From Lasiosphaeris hirsuta (Eukaryota; Ascomycota; Sordariomycetes; Sordariales; Lasiosphaeriaceae): 64,000 nt of DNA. Under the pieces are notes generated by a model. That model did not search any database. It worked only from the letters and a program-made list of their open reading frames with translations, and was not told where the DNA came from. The translations under genes were made by a program, and so were the position numbers. The DNA lies in contig JAUKUA010000002.1 in assembly GCA_030549175.1 (NCBI GenBank), positions 5,084,001 through 5,148,000 on the forward strand, given 5' to 3'. This document shows, piece after piece, positions 33,547-43,542 of this stretch (positions are counted from its first letter, which is position 1; each line of letters starts with the position of its first letter).

Positions 33547-33870
33547 ATGGACTCTGCAGCAGCCATTTCCCTTTTATCGCCCGACCCACCCAGAATTCGG
33601 GTGCCTCTGACAGTGAGCCGTATCTTGGGGGCAGACAAAGTCCAGCATTACTGGTGGGAGGAGAGAGAAGGGTTACTGCAGCAAACGCTGCGCAGTGGCT
33701 CGAGGTTCATGAACTGCGTTTCTGAGCCGTGGAGGATGAGTCTGCGAGCCTCCTTGGAAGTCAAAGGCGTGATAGCTATCAATTTGACGGCATTGTCCTC
33801 TGTCGCTGTACCATTAACCATTTCCTATTATCCCATCTCTTATTGTCCCATTGTGAATGTGAATGGGTGA
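33547..33870 (+). other. 107-codon ORF, unknown, possibly frameshifted
   Basis: MDSAAAISLLSPDPPRIRVP, then TVSRILGADKVQHYWWEERE reads protein-like to about 33760. An overlapping frame from 33729 (DESASLLGSQRRDSYQFDGI) also looks coding, hinting at a frameshift. No family recognised. Confidence 0.3.
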
Positions 33871-33968
33871 ATCACCCGACATTCCCACTCGGCCCATTCC
33901 TCAAACTATTTGAGCAAGATTCGAAAACCAACATCAACAAAGGCAATCAATCAATCTAAGAATGGAGC

Positions 33969-34046
33969 TTATTTCCAGAGTACGAAAACGACCACTACTA
34001 GGGCAATGATGATGACGAGGATGATGGCGAATTGGAAGACCTCCAT
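33969..34046 (-). CDS. 25-residue single-pass membrane peptide (or displaced tail anchor)
   Basis: MEVFQFAIILVIIIALVVVV then FVLWK and TAA: almost entirely a transmembrane helix with a terminal Lys. It is too short for usual ORF calling. It lies within the 3' end of the 94-codon frame at 33998-34282, in another frame. It could be the tail anchor of that protein after a one-base shift, or an independent micro-ORF. Confidence 0.35.
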   Translation of the reverse strand: MEVFQFAIILVIIIALVVVVFVLWK

Positions 34047-34282
34047 GGTGCCGGTAGTGATGGTGCAGTTTCTGCCCCTGGGGCTCGGTCATCTGCAGGC
34101 CTTGTTGGCTGGGTAGGCCTTGGCTGGGTGTGCGCCTTGGCTGGGTGCGCCTCGGCAACGTCCGCCTCGGCTAGGCGTGCGTCGGCGGGGCGGTGGACTT
34201 CACCGAGCTCAATCTCGTCCATTTGACGATACGAGTTGGCTATTTCGTATGCTGGAGGAGAACTGGTTTTGTGGGGCTCCAT
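33998..34282 (-). CDS. Hypothetical 94-residue protein, possible tail-anchored precursor
   Basis: ATG 34282 (MEPHKTSSPPAYEIANSYRQ), then MDEIELGEVHRPADARLAEA, an Ala/Pro-rich linker made of imperfect repeats (AEADVAEAHPAKAH), and a Ser-rich end. The opening looks like a genuine cytosolic N-terminus with a PPAY motif. The last 15 residues (Ser/Pro only) are the wrong-frame reading of the hydrophobic segment encoded at 33969-34046, so a frameshift near 34050 is likely. Confidence 0.35.
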   Translation of the reverse strand: MEPHKTSSPPAYEIANSYRQMDEIELGEVHRPADARLAEADVAEAHPAKAHTQPRPTQPTRPADDRAPGAETAPSLPAPWRSSNSPSSSSSSLP

Positions 34283-34357
34283 ATTAGTGATTGATTGAAA
34301 TCGAGGGTTCTGTAAGTCAGCTTCCAGTTCACACAGTATTGATACCTGGTCTAACAA

Positions 34358-34887
34358 GATAGCTCCCGATTCGACAAGTACCTACGGATAGAATATCCGA
34401 CATGGGCTAGAGTTTGGAATTTAGAAATAAAACATGGACTGGAGTGAGGTCATAATAAGCTTGTTTTCTGGACCGGACGTTTGCCTCCAAATCCATTCGC
34501 GCTCTCCTTGCAGACAATCTTCACAGGCCCGTATACCGCCGTGCTACACACGCCTTCAAGCATGCGTACACCCATGCATTCCGTGTTGTATTCTGAACCA
34601 TCCCGTTCATCACGTTCCCTCTCCACTAAAACCTACAACTCAGGCCCAGCCGGATGCGGCGATGTGGCCCCCTTTCATCAGTCAGATATGACCATGGCCA
34701 CGCCAGGTAAGCTACCATGAAATGACGGCCTCTTCTCTTTGCAATATCGGCCGCATCGTCCGTCTTTAGAGTTCTGGAACCCAGCTTGGCTAGTCCCACC
34801 TTTCGGGGGATTAGCTTCCTGACTGAAAAGCTTGCGCTGTTGCGCGCACTCGGTGAAAACTCTTCTTTTTCTTCAACTGAAGATCTA
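34358..34887. other. Spacer left of the DNA transposon
   Basis: No gene recognised. Ends in the TA target site (34886-34887) of the transposon. Confidence 0.4.
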
Positions 34888-34935
34888 ACGTACTTTATAA
34901 GCGAGTGCGCCATATAAGCGAGTGCGCCACTTTTC
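34888..34935 (+). repeat. Left terminal inverted repeat (48 bp)
   Basis: Begins ACGTACTTTATAAGCGAG. Internally contains two direct copies of TATAAGCGAGTGCGCCA (34895-34911, 34913-34929), likely paired transposase-binding sites. Confidence 0.95.
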
Positions 34936-34986
34936 AACGCGACACCCCACCTTCACACAAAACACCAAATTCTACCACAACGAACG

Positions 34987-36660
34987 ATGGCAACACCCTC
35001 GTACGAGGCTAGGATAAACCTAGCCCTCAGAGCTCTTCAAAAAGACCCAAAACTTAAAGTCCGAGCTATAGCTCGGATCTACGACGTCGATAAAGATACC
35101 CTTCGACGCCGACGCGCCGGCCGGCCTGCACGACGCGATATTCCAGCCAACTCACGTAAACTGACCGATTTGGAAGAGAATACGATTGTTCAGTACATAA
35201 TCGAGCTATGTACACGCGCATTCCGCCCTCGGCTTTGTTACGTGGAAGATATGGCCAACCGACTGTTACGCGAACGCGACGCGACCCCTGTCGGTAAGCT
35301 CTGGGCTCACAACTTCGTCAAACGTCAACCAGAGCTCCGGACGCGTTTATCGCGTAAATACGACTACCAGAGGGCCAAATGCGAAGATCCGAAGATTATT
35401 AGCGAGTGGTTTACCCTTGTATATAACATGAAGGCCAAGTACGGTATCCTTGATGAAGATACCTATAATTTCGACGAGACTGGCTTTATGATGGGTATTA
35501 TTACCCCTACTATGGTAGTTACTACCTCAGATGGCCGTGGTAGGGCTAAACAGGCCCAGCCTGGCAATCGAGAGTGGGCTACAGTCATCCAGGGGGTGAA
35601 TGCTCAAGGCTGGGCCATCCCACCATTTATCATCTTGGCTGCGTAATATCACCTTGCCAACTGGTATAAAGAATGTGACCTTCCGGCCACCTGGTATATT
35701 ACAATAACTAATAATGGCTGGACTACGAATGAAAAAGGCATGGATTGGATTCGGCACTTCGATCTACATACTACGTCTCGTACAAAGGGTAAATATCGGC
35801 TTCTAATCCTTGACGGCCACGAGAGCTACTACTCCGAAGAATTCGAGACCTACTGCCAGGAATAGAACATCATTATGCTCTGTATGCCTCCACACGCCTC
35901 GTACCTACTTTAGCCACTAGATGTTGGCTGCTTTGGGCCGTTGAAGAAGGCGTATGGTCATGAGGTTGAGCAGTATATGCGGATGAGCATTACACATATC
36001 AGCAAGCTGGAGTTTCTTTGTGGGTTTAAAGAAGCGTTTTCTGCTTTAATCATAGAAAAGAATATCCAGGGAGGCTTTGCCGGAGCTGGCCTTATACCGT
36101 ACGACCTAGAAAGGGTGATATCGAAGCTGGATGTACGTATTCGAACCCCAACACCCCCAGTACCAGACCTAGCTACCACACTACCTTGGGTCTCCCAAAC
36201 GCCACACAACCCTCGAGAGGCTACCTCACAATCAGCACTTATTAAAACTCGAATTTCTAACCATCAGGGTAGCTCTCCAACCCCAATGTTCACTGCTGTG
36301 GATCGACTAGCCAAAGGTACAACGGCTGTAATGTACGAGGTGGCTCTTTTACGTACTGAGGTCTCGGCACTACGCAAGGCTAATGAGGGGCTTAGTAAGC
36401 GACGGAGGGCTAAAAAAACACGTGTGCGGCTTGGAGGGTCACTTACTGTACAGGAGGCATAGGATCTACTGGATCAGAAGGCTGTGGGTGAGCAGTTAGC
36501 CCAAGAAATACGACAAAGTGGTGGTGGAGCAGGGGGGTCTCGTACGAAGATTCGGTGTTGTGGGGTGTGCGGCAAGCCTGGCCATAATGCGCGTACTTGC
36601 AAGGAGGCTGCAGAATCGTCTGATTCATCTGTTTCTGATTCAGTTATTGTTATTTCCTAA
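34987..36660 (+). pseudogene. Fot1/pogo transposase with four in-frame stops
   Basis: 557 codons in one frame, ATG 34987 to TAA 36658, with premature stops at 35644 (TAA), 35863, 35911 and 36460 (TAG). No frameshift. N-terminal psq-type helix-turn-helix (INLALRALQKDPKLKVRAIA), CENP-B-like segment (LTDLEENTIVQYI, ANRLLRERD), then the DDE_1 catalytic core with Asp163 (YNFDETGFMMG), Asp276 (LLILDGHES) and Asp312 (PLDVGCFGPLK). The C-terminal part has KRRRAKKTR and a zinc knuckle CGVCGKPGHNARTC. The stop before PLDVG falls where the family has LLQPLD, so CAG became TAG; the 35863 and 36460 TAGs also fit CAG. Such changes are RIP-type CpA to TpA. Confidence 0.93.
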
Positions 36661-36701
36661 CGTTGTGGTTGTGTAATTGAGGATAGTTGTGGTTGGGTTG
36701 G

Positions 36702-36749
36702 GAAAAGTGGCGCACTCGCTTATATGGCGCACTCGCTTATAAAGTACGT
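36702..36749 (-). repeat. Right terminal inverted repeat (48 bp)
   Basis: Exact reverse complement of 34888-34935, including the two internal 17-bp direct copies. Confidence 0.95.
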
Positions 36750-36904
36750 TAATGCCTTTTATTTTAACTTTGACAACCCTGGGCGCTTTCCGGATTACTC
36801 GCAGAAAAATTTCTCTTAGATTTGTTTAAGAATCCCAGTTCCTCTAAAATTCTCCTCCTCTTTTCTCACACACCGTTCTCCTCTTTCCTCACACATCATC
36901 CTCC

Positions 36905-37911
36905 TCTTTTCTCACACAGCTGGATTGAAATCAAATCCATCACGCAACCCCAATGGGCCAAGTATGCCTTGACAAACTACCATGTAGTCCGCCCGGCTTT
37001 TGATGGCTTCCAGGTCGGCACAAACGATAACAACGAGACGATTCCCGTCACGCCTGACAAAGACTCGAACCTCTGGAAGGTTGATCTCGAGGGGGATGGG
37101 CCCGAACTTCAATTACAACAAGGCCGACATGGAGCACCCGACACGCACCAGGCATTGTTTTGCCGTCCAAGTCCTGACAGACGAGATCGAGAGCGACGCC
37201 AACGATGCCGACACGCCCAAGCTCGGAGAGTATTTAAACAATATCAAGTCCTTTTTCGACAATGATGAGCAGCACCTCGGAAGCATATACTGTGCCTCAG
37301 GGTATACTCGCAGAACGCCGAATGGTGGGCGCCTCGACTGGGCTCTGATCAAGCCCACGGGAAACGGTGTCGATCGAATCGGAAAGAATGCCCTTCCCAC
37401 CCGCCAAGACTGGCAAAGGAAAGGGTATATTACAAGCAAGCCAAAGGCCAAGGGAAGTCTCAAGCAGCCACCGACCCATGGCCTTCGATCTGTCGAGAAC
37501 GCGGCCCCGATTTTCAAAGTCGGCACCTCCACCGGCCTGACTGCCGGCTTGTTCTCAGAAGTCAAGCCCAAAGTGAGTTTTGTGGAGGATGCACACGTTC
37601 TACCTTACATGGTATCCAAGCATCGGCCCTACCTTTCAGATGAGTTCCTGTATCTTGGCCTCCCGGACCCGGCGGAGCATTGGCTTGCTAGGAAGGGCGA
37701 TTCGGGGTCTGTGGTGTTCAATGGCGATGGAGCAGCAGTTGGGCTATTGTTGAGAGGACACATGGCTCAGCAGGCGAGGGGCTCATATGCTTACATCACA
37801 CCGATTGAAGACGTTTTTGACAATATCAAGGCGTTTTCGAGCAAGCAAATCACCGACATTCGTATCGCGGAGGATCAGGAGGTAGACGTTTGCGTCGTGG
37901 AGGATGACTAG
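36905..37911 (+). pseudogene. Trypsin-like serine peptidase, copy 1 (one frameshift)
   Basis: Two overlapping frames join near 37095. The first supplies the His box LTNYHVVRPAFDGFQ (His codon 36981-36983). The second supplies the Asp box GGRLDWALIKPTG (Asp 37336-37338) and Ser box RKGDSGSVVFNGDG (Ser 37702-37704), with IFKVGTSTGLTAG and AYITPIEDVF as conserved strands. All three catalytic residues are present, so only the one-base frameshift in the GGGCCCG run (about 37098-37104) blocks a full peptidase. The 5' end probably starts in an exon further upstream: a pyrimidine-rich tract with three CTCCTCTTTTCTCACACA-type copies ends in CAG at about 36919. No signal peptide seen, so an intracellular protease is likely. 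Confidence 0.72.
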
Positions 37912-38080
37912 GGCGCAGTTATTTGCATCACGACGTGGATTGTCGGGCAAGGCACAGCAGCAAATGTGCTCGCCTCGCTCATCGCTCCCGAAAATCGAGG
38001 CTCCCGGGAGGCGCTAAGCGGTAGAGCATATACGATGCCCCGCTGTAATTGCGGATATTAATCGTCAGTTAGGCATCTAG

Positions 38081-38800
38081 TTAGACTTTAAGCGGTATTC
38101 TAGGCGTAGATGTTTCCTGTCCCGGAAGGGTGTACCATAGGTTAAGAGACGCCGGGGGGGGGGGGGGGGGGGGGGCGTTTGAGATGAGACCAAGTCTTGT
38201 TACTTCCGCTCTGTGACTTGTGTTCCCTGCGAACCGCATCACACGATCCAGTTCAACCCCTTGTCCTTCCCCGTCGACCCAAACACAACTTGCGTTTTCC
38301 TGACCCTGCCCACCCCAAGTCGCTGCCACGTCTTTCAACTTACCCTTTTCATGTTCCTTTAACCTTGCCATTATCCTGCAAATCGCGGCCAAGCTACCAG
38401 ACTCGGTACGTCTCGTAGATGGTTCGTCAACAGGTCCCACGATCAAGACCCAGCAATACGGCGTCTGGGTTTTCAGGATACCCACAACCACGCACTTAGT
38501 TGGTTGATTTGGCCTTGAAATTGACGCGTGAGGACCATCCATAGATATCCAGGTGTCCTCTGCCAATTCCATGCCGTCAGTGTGGAGAATATCCCAGACG
38601 GGAGCTTCCAGGCGGGCGGTTCCAATCCTCGGCGCCGTCTTGTAGAATGCGCAGCGAGTCAATCCAAAGGTAGGGTACGCCAAGACGGCGTGTGACGAGA
38701 AACAGCATCCTTGAACGTGGCGGGGAGATCAGTGAGGCGTATCGTTCTTTCGAGCAACGGCTTTCCTTCGGGCCCTATTGTGTCCTTCTGCTGCGTTGTG
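38081..38800 (-). pseudogene. HET-domain (heterokaryon incompatibility) remnant
   Basis: Minus strand: ERTIRLTDLPATFKDAV, then a one-base shift, then VTRRLGVPYLWIDSLRILQD with AEDW. This is the core HET motif (LP.TF.DA, LG..YLWIDSLCI.QD). The frame soon runs into LEAPVWDILHTDGMELAEDT and TKCVVVGILKTQTPYCWVLI then VGPVDEPSTRRTESGSLAA, resembling the C-terminus of large HET proteins. The middle is therefore deleted. A G22 run (38154-38175) lies in the 3' part. HET genes trigger incompatibility cell death on fusion of unlike strains; this copy is dead. Confidence 0.68.
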
Positions 38801-39507
38801 CGCATAGTTCTGAGAGAGTGGGCGACGAACAAAGATATCCGTCTGCGCCAGTACTACTCTTGGCTGAATCACTGGCGAGATATCTAAAGATGTTGGTCGA
38901 GATCTCAGTGTCTGGCTTGTACTCCTAGGTTTTATTGAACTATAGAGTCAACATACAATGTCAACTTGATTGCGGGCCGCGCAAAGGAGGGTCTGATTCC
39001 ACAATGTAAGAAACGAAATACCCTTTAGTTTAATTAGACCACGAAACGCTGCAAGCAAGGCGCGATGGAAGGGGGCCCAAAGGGCGTAGCGCACTCACTG
39101 TCTTAATGAGGCAAGACGGGCGAACTACAGGGGTTAGTGGCAGCAAGCTCATGGAAGAGGTCCAGGTCTTGAGACGCGAATTAAACTTACGAGCTTATAA
39201 AATGATTGATGTTAGTCAGAATCAGCAAAGCTCTATACCGGGACTTTGGGTTTGCTCACCATCTACGTGTACCGAAGCGGCGTTCCTCCAGTTAGCAAAC
39301 TGTTTGCTCCTACTTATTGATATGGCTGACGCAGAAGAAAAAATACCGTGGAGGGGAGGCCGGGCGACCATGCCAGGGACATGGTCGAGGGGACTGAACT
39401 GACCCACATACTAAACGTGGCCATCGAGATTAACACGTTAGGCTTGTGAAAAGGGATGAAATGGCGTCGGTTTTACAGGGGTAGATAAGAAAACGAATAA
39501 CACGTAC
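38801..39507. other. No gene recognised
   Basis: Short frames only. A plus frame at 39106-39402 shows no motif. Confidence 0.35.
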
Positions 39508-40150
39508 ATCATCATTGAGAAGCTTGGATAAATTGTCCTTGTTACCGAGCACGAGGTGTTCCCTGTCCAGCACCTTTTCCCACACGGTGCTGAAGATGCC
39601 CTCGCCGGGGCCGCCTCACCACAAACAAGAATGGCAGGGTTCTGTGGTCGCCGATATCGCCACAGCTGAACTTGTCGAGATGGAGAACTAGAGCGGTGAA
39701 CACCCACCGGTTGTCTTTGAAGGCCTTTGCCCTAGCCTCGAGTCGGTTGATCTCCAGCCCCTTTTTGCCTTTTTGGCTTTGGCCAAACGCTTGACCAAAT
39801 CCTCACGTGTGACAAATTGGTAGCATCTCGTCCGTGAACCTTGATTTCCATGTAAACAAGAGTGGCAAAAGTCTTGAGCGCTTCTTTGCGGATGTGGCGC
39901 ACAATCTCTGCCATGTCTTTTTTTTCTTGACGTTTTGGTCGTTCTGCAGCACCCGTCTTATCTCGTCCTTAGAAAGCAATTTTGACAGCTCACCGTCCGG
40001 AAGGAGCGGCGGATCTACCTCGTCTCGTACCAAGGCAGCTGAGAGATTTTTATACAATGGCTGCTCGTCAATCGCGGGGCTGTGGTTGCCATGCTTGCGT
40101 CTGCGCCAGAAAGCCATGTTGCGTATCGGCTTGAATGTGGAATTTCCCAT
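39508..40150 (-). pseudogene. Protein kinase-like gene, N-terminal fragment
   Basis: ATG 40150 (MGNSTFKPIRNMAFWRRRKH), then EQPLYKNLSAALVRDEVDPP and LLPDGELSKLLSKDEIRRVL. A frame change near 39930 leads to MAEIVRHIRKEALKTFATLV. Later frames give FTDEMLPI, KAKKAKRGLEINR, FHLDKFSCGDIGDHRTLPF-like codons and finally GGPGEGIFSTVWEKVLDREH, a protein-kinase glycine loop (39599-39616) with the following strand. The sequence ends at a GTACGT donor (39507), and nothing recognisable of the catalytic lobes follows. Truncated and frameshifted. Confidence 0.6.
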
Positions 40151-40229
40151 GGTACGCCGGATGCGCATTCGGGTGCATCGAAGAAAGCGCTACTAGTTAA
40201 ATGATTGATAAGAATGCTACTCAAACGTG

Positions 40230-40287
40230 GGGGAGAAGCGGGAGAGAGCGGGAGAGAGCGGGAGAGAGCGGGAGAGAGCGGGAGAGA
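40230..40287 (+). repeat. 10-bp tandem repeat GGGAGAGAGC
   Basis: About six units, the first one variant (GGGAGAAGC). It lies just upstream of the kinase-like start codon, with no coding context. Confidence 0.9.
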
Positions 40288-41079
40288 AAATGGAGGCAGA
40301 CACTCACCAGGCCGTCGCCAAGCGCCACCTTCCCCATGGACGACGCACACAGCGAAGATGGGGCAGGGAACTTGCACCATTTCAGAAGCCAAGAACATTC
40401 AGGCCCTGTGCGAGAAGCTCAATGAGAGCGTGAACAAAGCCCGCTGCTCAGAACTCAATTCCGAGTACCTCCCAGCCGACGCTCTCGATCAGCTGGTTAC
40501 AACCCAGTCGGTGCTGAACTGCAGTGCTGAACTGCAGTGCTGAACTGCATAGGCGGCTTGCTGGGTCCAGTAGATGTGTTATGAGGCCTTAACCGGCCGA
40601 GTAACAGAGCAATGGTACTTGTGATTGTGCCTTGTCGGGCCCGAACTTGTAGCGAATGCCGTGAACTAGAAGCCGTGTAGGCATTGATTCCCATGTTTTG
40701 CGTGGCTCTCCTACCTTATCTAAGAAGGGAACCTGGCCGTCTCCTAACGAGGCATCAACGAGGTAGTCTGGGCCTGGGCCCTGTCAGGCGCTTATTACAG
40801 ACATAGCGGGCGCTGCGCATGACAAGCCGAGACGCCAAGACGCCAACTAACAACCATGGTCTGGCTTTTATTTTGACTCGAGTAAGTACTATGGCCTGGT
40901 AACATACACGGTACGACAAAAATTCGAGAATAGTAAAGGTTGTTATTTTCTTCCCCGGCCCCCTTAAAGAAACAGTGTATCTATTGCTAGCGTGAGGAAG
41001 CAGAAACTCTCCCTCGTGCGCGGTACGCGCCCAATAGTTGCTACGCACAAGTTACTTTACCACAGCCTTACCCTTCCCG
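40288..41079 (+). other. Debris; short ORF and 13-bp repeat
   Basis: A frame at 40362-40543 (TCTISEAKNIQALCEKLNES, ELNSEYLPADALDQLVT) looks like a first exon diverging from the kinase fragment. It runs into TGCTGAACTGCAG repeated about three times (40511-40549) and stops. Beyond 40560 no gene is seen. Confidence 0.3.
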
Positions 41080-43143
41080 CTATCTCCTGCCTTGCCGTCG
41101 TCCTTGAGGGGCATCTAGGACACCTCGGAAGCCTCGTCCCATAGCCCTCTTCACACTCTTACCCTTCTGCCAAGACCACTTATGTTTGAGTTCCGGTGCA
41201 CCCTTTTCAGTTTCGGGTTTGAAGGTTAATTTATCTTGCAGGGCCACATGCAAACCCTCCCGAGGTACCATCACTTTTCTGGGTCCGGAGCTGTCCTTTC
41301 CGGAATCTCCAAGTGCGCTTGGAGTGGTGGGTGAAGGGATGATGGGCCGAGGAACGGTGGGCGAGGACAACATGGGCGAGGACAGCTGGGTGCTTGATGT
41401 ATGTGCTTGCAATGTGATGTTTGGTAGCGACCGGACCTGTTTTAGGCCCTTTGAGCCCGAACCCGAACTATAGCCCGAGTCTCCGGAATCCTCCTTGCGG
41501 TCCTGGGGAGGTGGTTGGAATGGAGGGTCGACAACGGTGGGGGCCTGGGCGGTTGTGGCGGCTTCCCCTTCTCTCCCTCTTCTTCCTCCTAGATATCGTG
41601 TAGCGTGGCCGTCGTTGGCTATGGGACCTGCATCTTTACAGAAGCCTTCTGGGAAGCTTCCTAGTCTTCCATTTCGAGAAGAAGTTCTGCAATCGTGGGG
41701 CGGGGGCATCCGATCCACTCAAGGTTCTCGTCCAGATAGTCTGGATGGTCTCCTACATCCTTTAATGCCTCGGCGCCGCCAGAGATGGAGTAGGTCTTGA
41801 TGGTGGCCCACTGGAGCTTGAAGGCTGTCAGTATGTGGTTGGCGTGCCGTTTTTCGACATTGACGTAGAAAATGTTACCTGTTCGTAGGTAGTGACAGAT
41901 GGAGCGTGGCCGATCATTTGCGAATACGGGGTTGGAGGGATCCAAATCACCGTATGTTTTGCCAAGCATGCTCTCCAGCGCCTCACGGCCTTGCCATGCC
42001 TCGCCAGTCGTGAGGGGTAGGGCCTCGGAGCCAATGTCTTTGCGCTGGGGCATGCAGTGAAACTGTAATTTAACCCGGGTCAACATCTTCTTCTCCTTCT
42101 TCCCCCTCTTGTCGTAACGCCTGCATCGGGTGTGTCATCCTCGAATGTGCCGTCTTCGAACGACAAATTGTGGTCGATACCCAGGGGTTCGAAGGCCAAA
42201 AATCCCTTACTCCACCACTTGTGAAGTTGGCGGTTAAGGGATATTTCGTTCCAGGCTTTATCGCTGATACCTGTCTCTGACGTCAAGATCTCGCGACATT
42301 CTAATACGCGTTTAACGACGGGATTTCTCCATGCTGCTGGGTCATTGTTGTCGAGGTCCATGGTTTCCCTATCATATTCCGGAGCGTTGGGAAACATACA
42401 GCCTACTACTCGCGAAAAGTACTTTGCCATCTTCGACCGGTACTCTTCCTTCGATTTCGTACTGAACGGGACAATATGGCAGATCTCAGCGTTACCAGTA
42501 CGAAGAACAACGCAATGGTAATTGTCAAGCCTTGCCCGCTCCTGTTTTTCTTTCTCGTCTCGTGTGACCTCGGGTTTACTGTCTTTATATTGTTGTAGCT
42601 CTCTTCGGAGGAGCGTTGCTCCATTCTACGAATTTCGGCTACCTTCCTATTCATGGTGGGTTCAGCGAGCACAAGAAGGGCTTTGTCATCCGCATTCCGA
42701 GTCTTGGTCATCACTATATTATATAACGAGTCAGTGATATGATTAGGGGAGAGGGTATACTGATAGGTAGGTAGATACTTACTGGTCTTGACAAAGCAAG
42801 GCATAACAAACAGGGCCCTAAGGATATCGTCGGGGCTTATCGCATTAACTGTCGCGCCGCGCAGTGTCGCGAGATCCATCGTCATGATGGTGGCGATAAT
42901 GATCTGCGAAAGCGGCTTGTATTCCTCATCCGGCCGACCAGGGAACTCGGAAAAGTTATCTTTCCAGTGCATCTCAAGTTTGCGCATGTAGAAACGTCTC
43001 TCTTCGGCGTCCTCGATCGGCAAGAGATGCTTCGCCGTTGTTAGAAGGCGATGTAGAGCGTCAAGTTGGTGCGGCGCTGTATCTTTCCTTGCCAGGAAAG
43101 TAGCTAGTCACTCATGCCAACCCTCTGGGCTGATCTCGGCCAT
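41080..43143 (-). pseudogene. HNH-endonuclease family protein, copy C (broken)
   Basis: ATG 43143 (MAEISPEGWHE), then TGA in place of a Trp (compare copy A), then LATFLARKDTAPHQLDALHR and AKHLLPIEDAEERR. EYKPLSQIIIATIMTMDLAT precedes an intron at about 42725-42783 with donor GTAAGT, homologous in place to copy A. A shift near 42590 leads to RARLDNYHCVVLRTGNAEIC then HIVPFS, and ISLNRQLHKWWSKGFLAFEP: all three HNH residues are present. A shift near 42110 precedes TRVKLQFHCMPQRKD and GKTYGDLDPSNPVFA. TAG at 41661-41663 falls at the same codon as in copy A. The tail (SGDSGYSSGSG, SLPNITLQ, ELKHKWSWQKGKSVKR) runs to 41080. About 75% of recognisable segments align with copy A by eye. Confidence 0.75.
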
Positions 43144-43542
43144 GGTTCTTGTCTGGATGGAGGCAAGCTGTCGAGGTTGCTGTCGCGCGCGAGGGTGGAA
43201 GACAAGATGCTTGGTGTTGGCGCCAAGAGGTTTTTGGTTAGTGGTTTGCAAAACGAGTTGGTGTATCTTGGGCGCCAAGGTAGTCGTTCAGCTGACAATT
43301 GCGTACATCCTGGAAAAATTTGCCGACAATACCGCCTACTGCTTCTAAGGACCGAAACAACGAGGTTATCAAGTGTTCTGAGGTCAGTGCTTCTTGTACA
43401 TGAGTTTACCTTGGTGTCGAGCAACCTACTGATGTTTGGTCTTTTAGCCAAGCAGCGAACCAGGTCTTTTGACACCAGTCCATGTTTCTATTGATGGTGC
43501 CTCCCTTCTTGACTTGGACTGCGCCGCCTGACCGATATGATA
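43144..43542. other. Spacer between HNH copies C and D
   Basis: Overlapping frames of about 125 codons on both strands (43104-43475, 43114-43494), neither recognised. Confidence 0.3.

Larger units (their letters stand above)
34888..36749 (+). mobile_element. Fot1/pogo-type (Tc1-mariner) DNA transposon, complete but RIP-damaged
   Basis: 1862 bp bounded by perfect 48-bp terminal inverted repeats (34888-34935 and 36702-36749) and flanked by a TA duplication (34886-34887, 36750-36751). One transposase reading frame, 34987-36660, fills the element. Both ends look intact, so it could be mobilised in trans by a related active transposase. It lies about 0.15 kb upstream of the first coding piece of trypsin-like copy 1. 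Confidence 0.96.
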
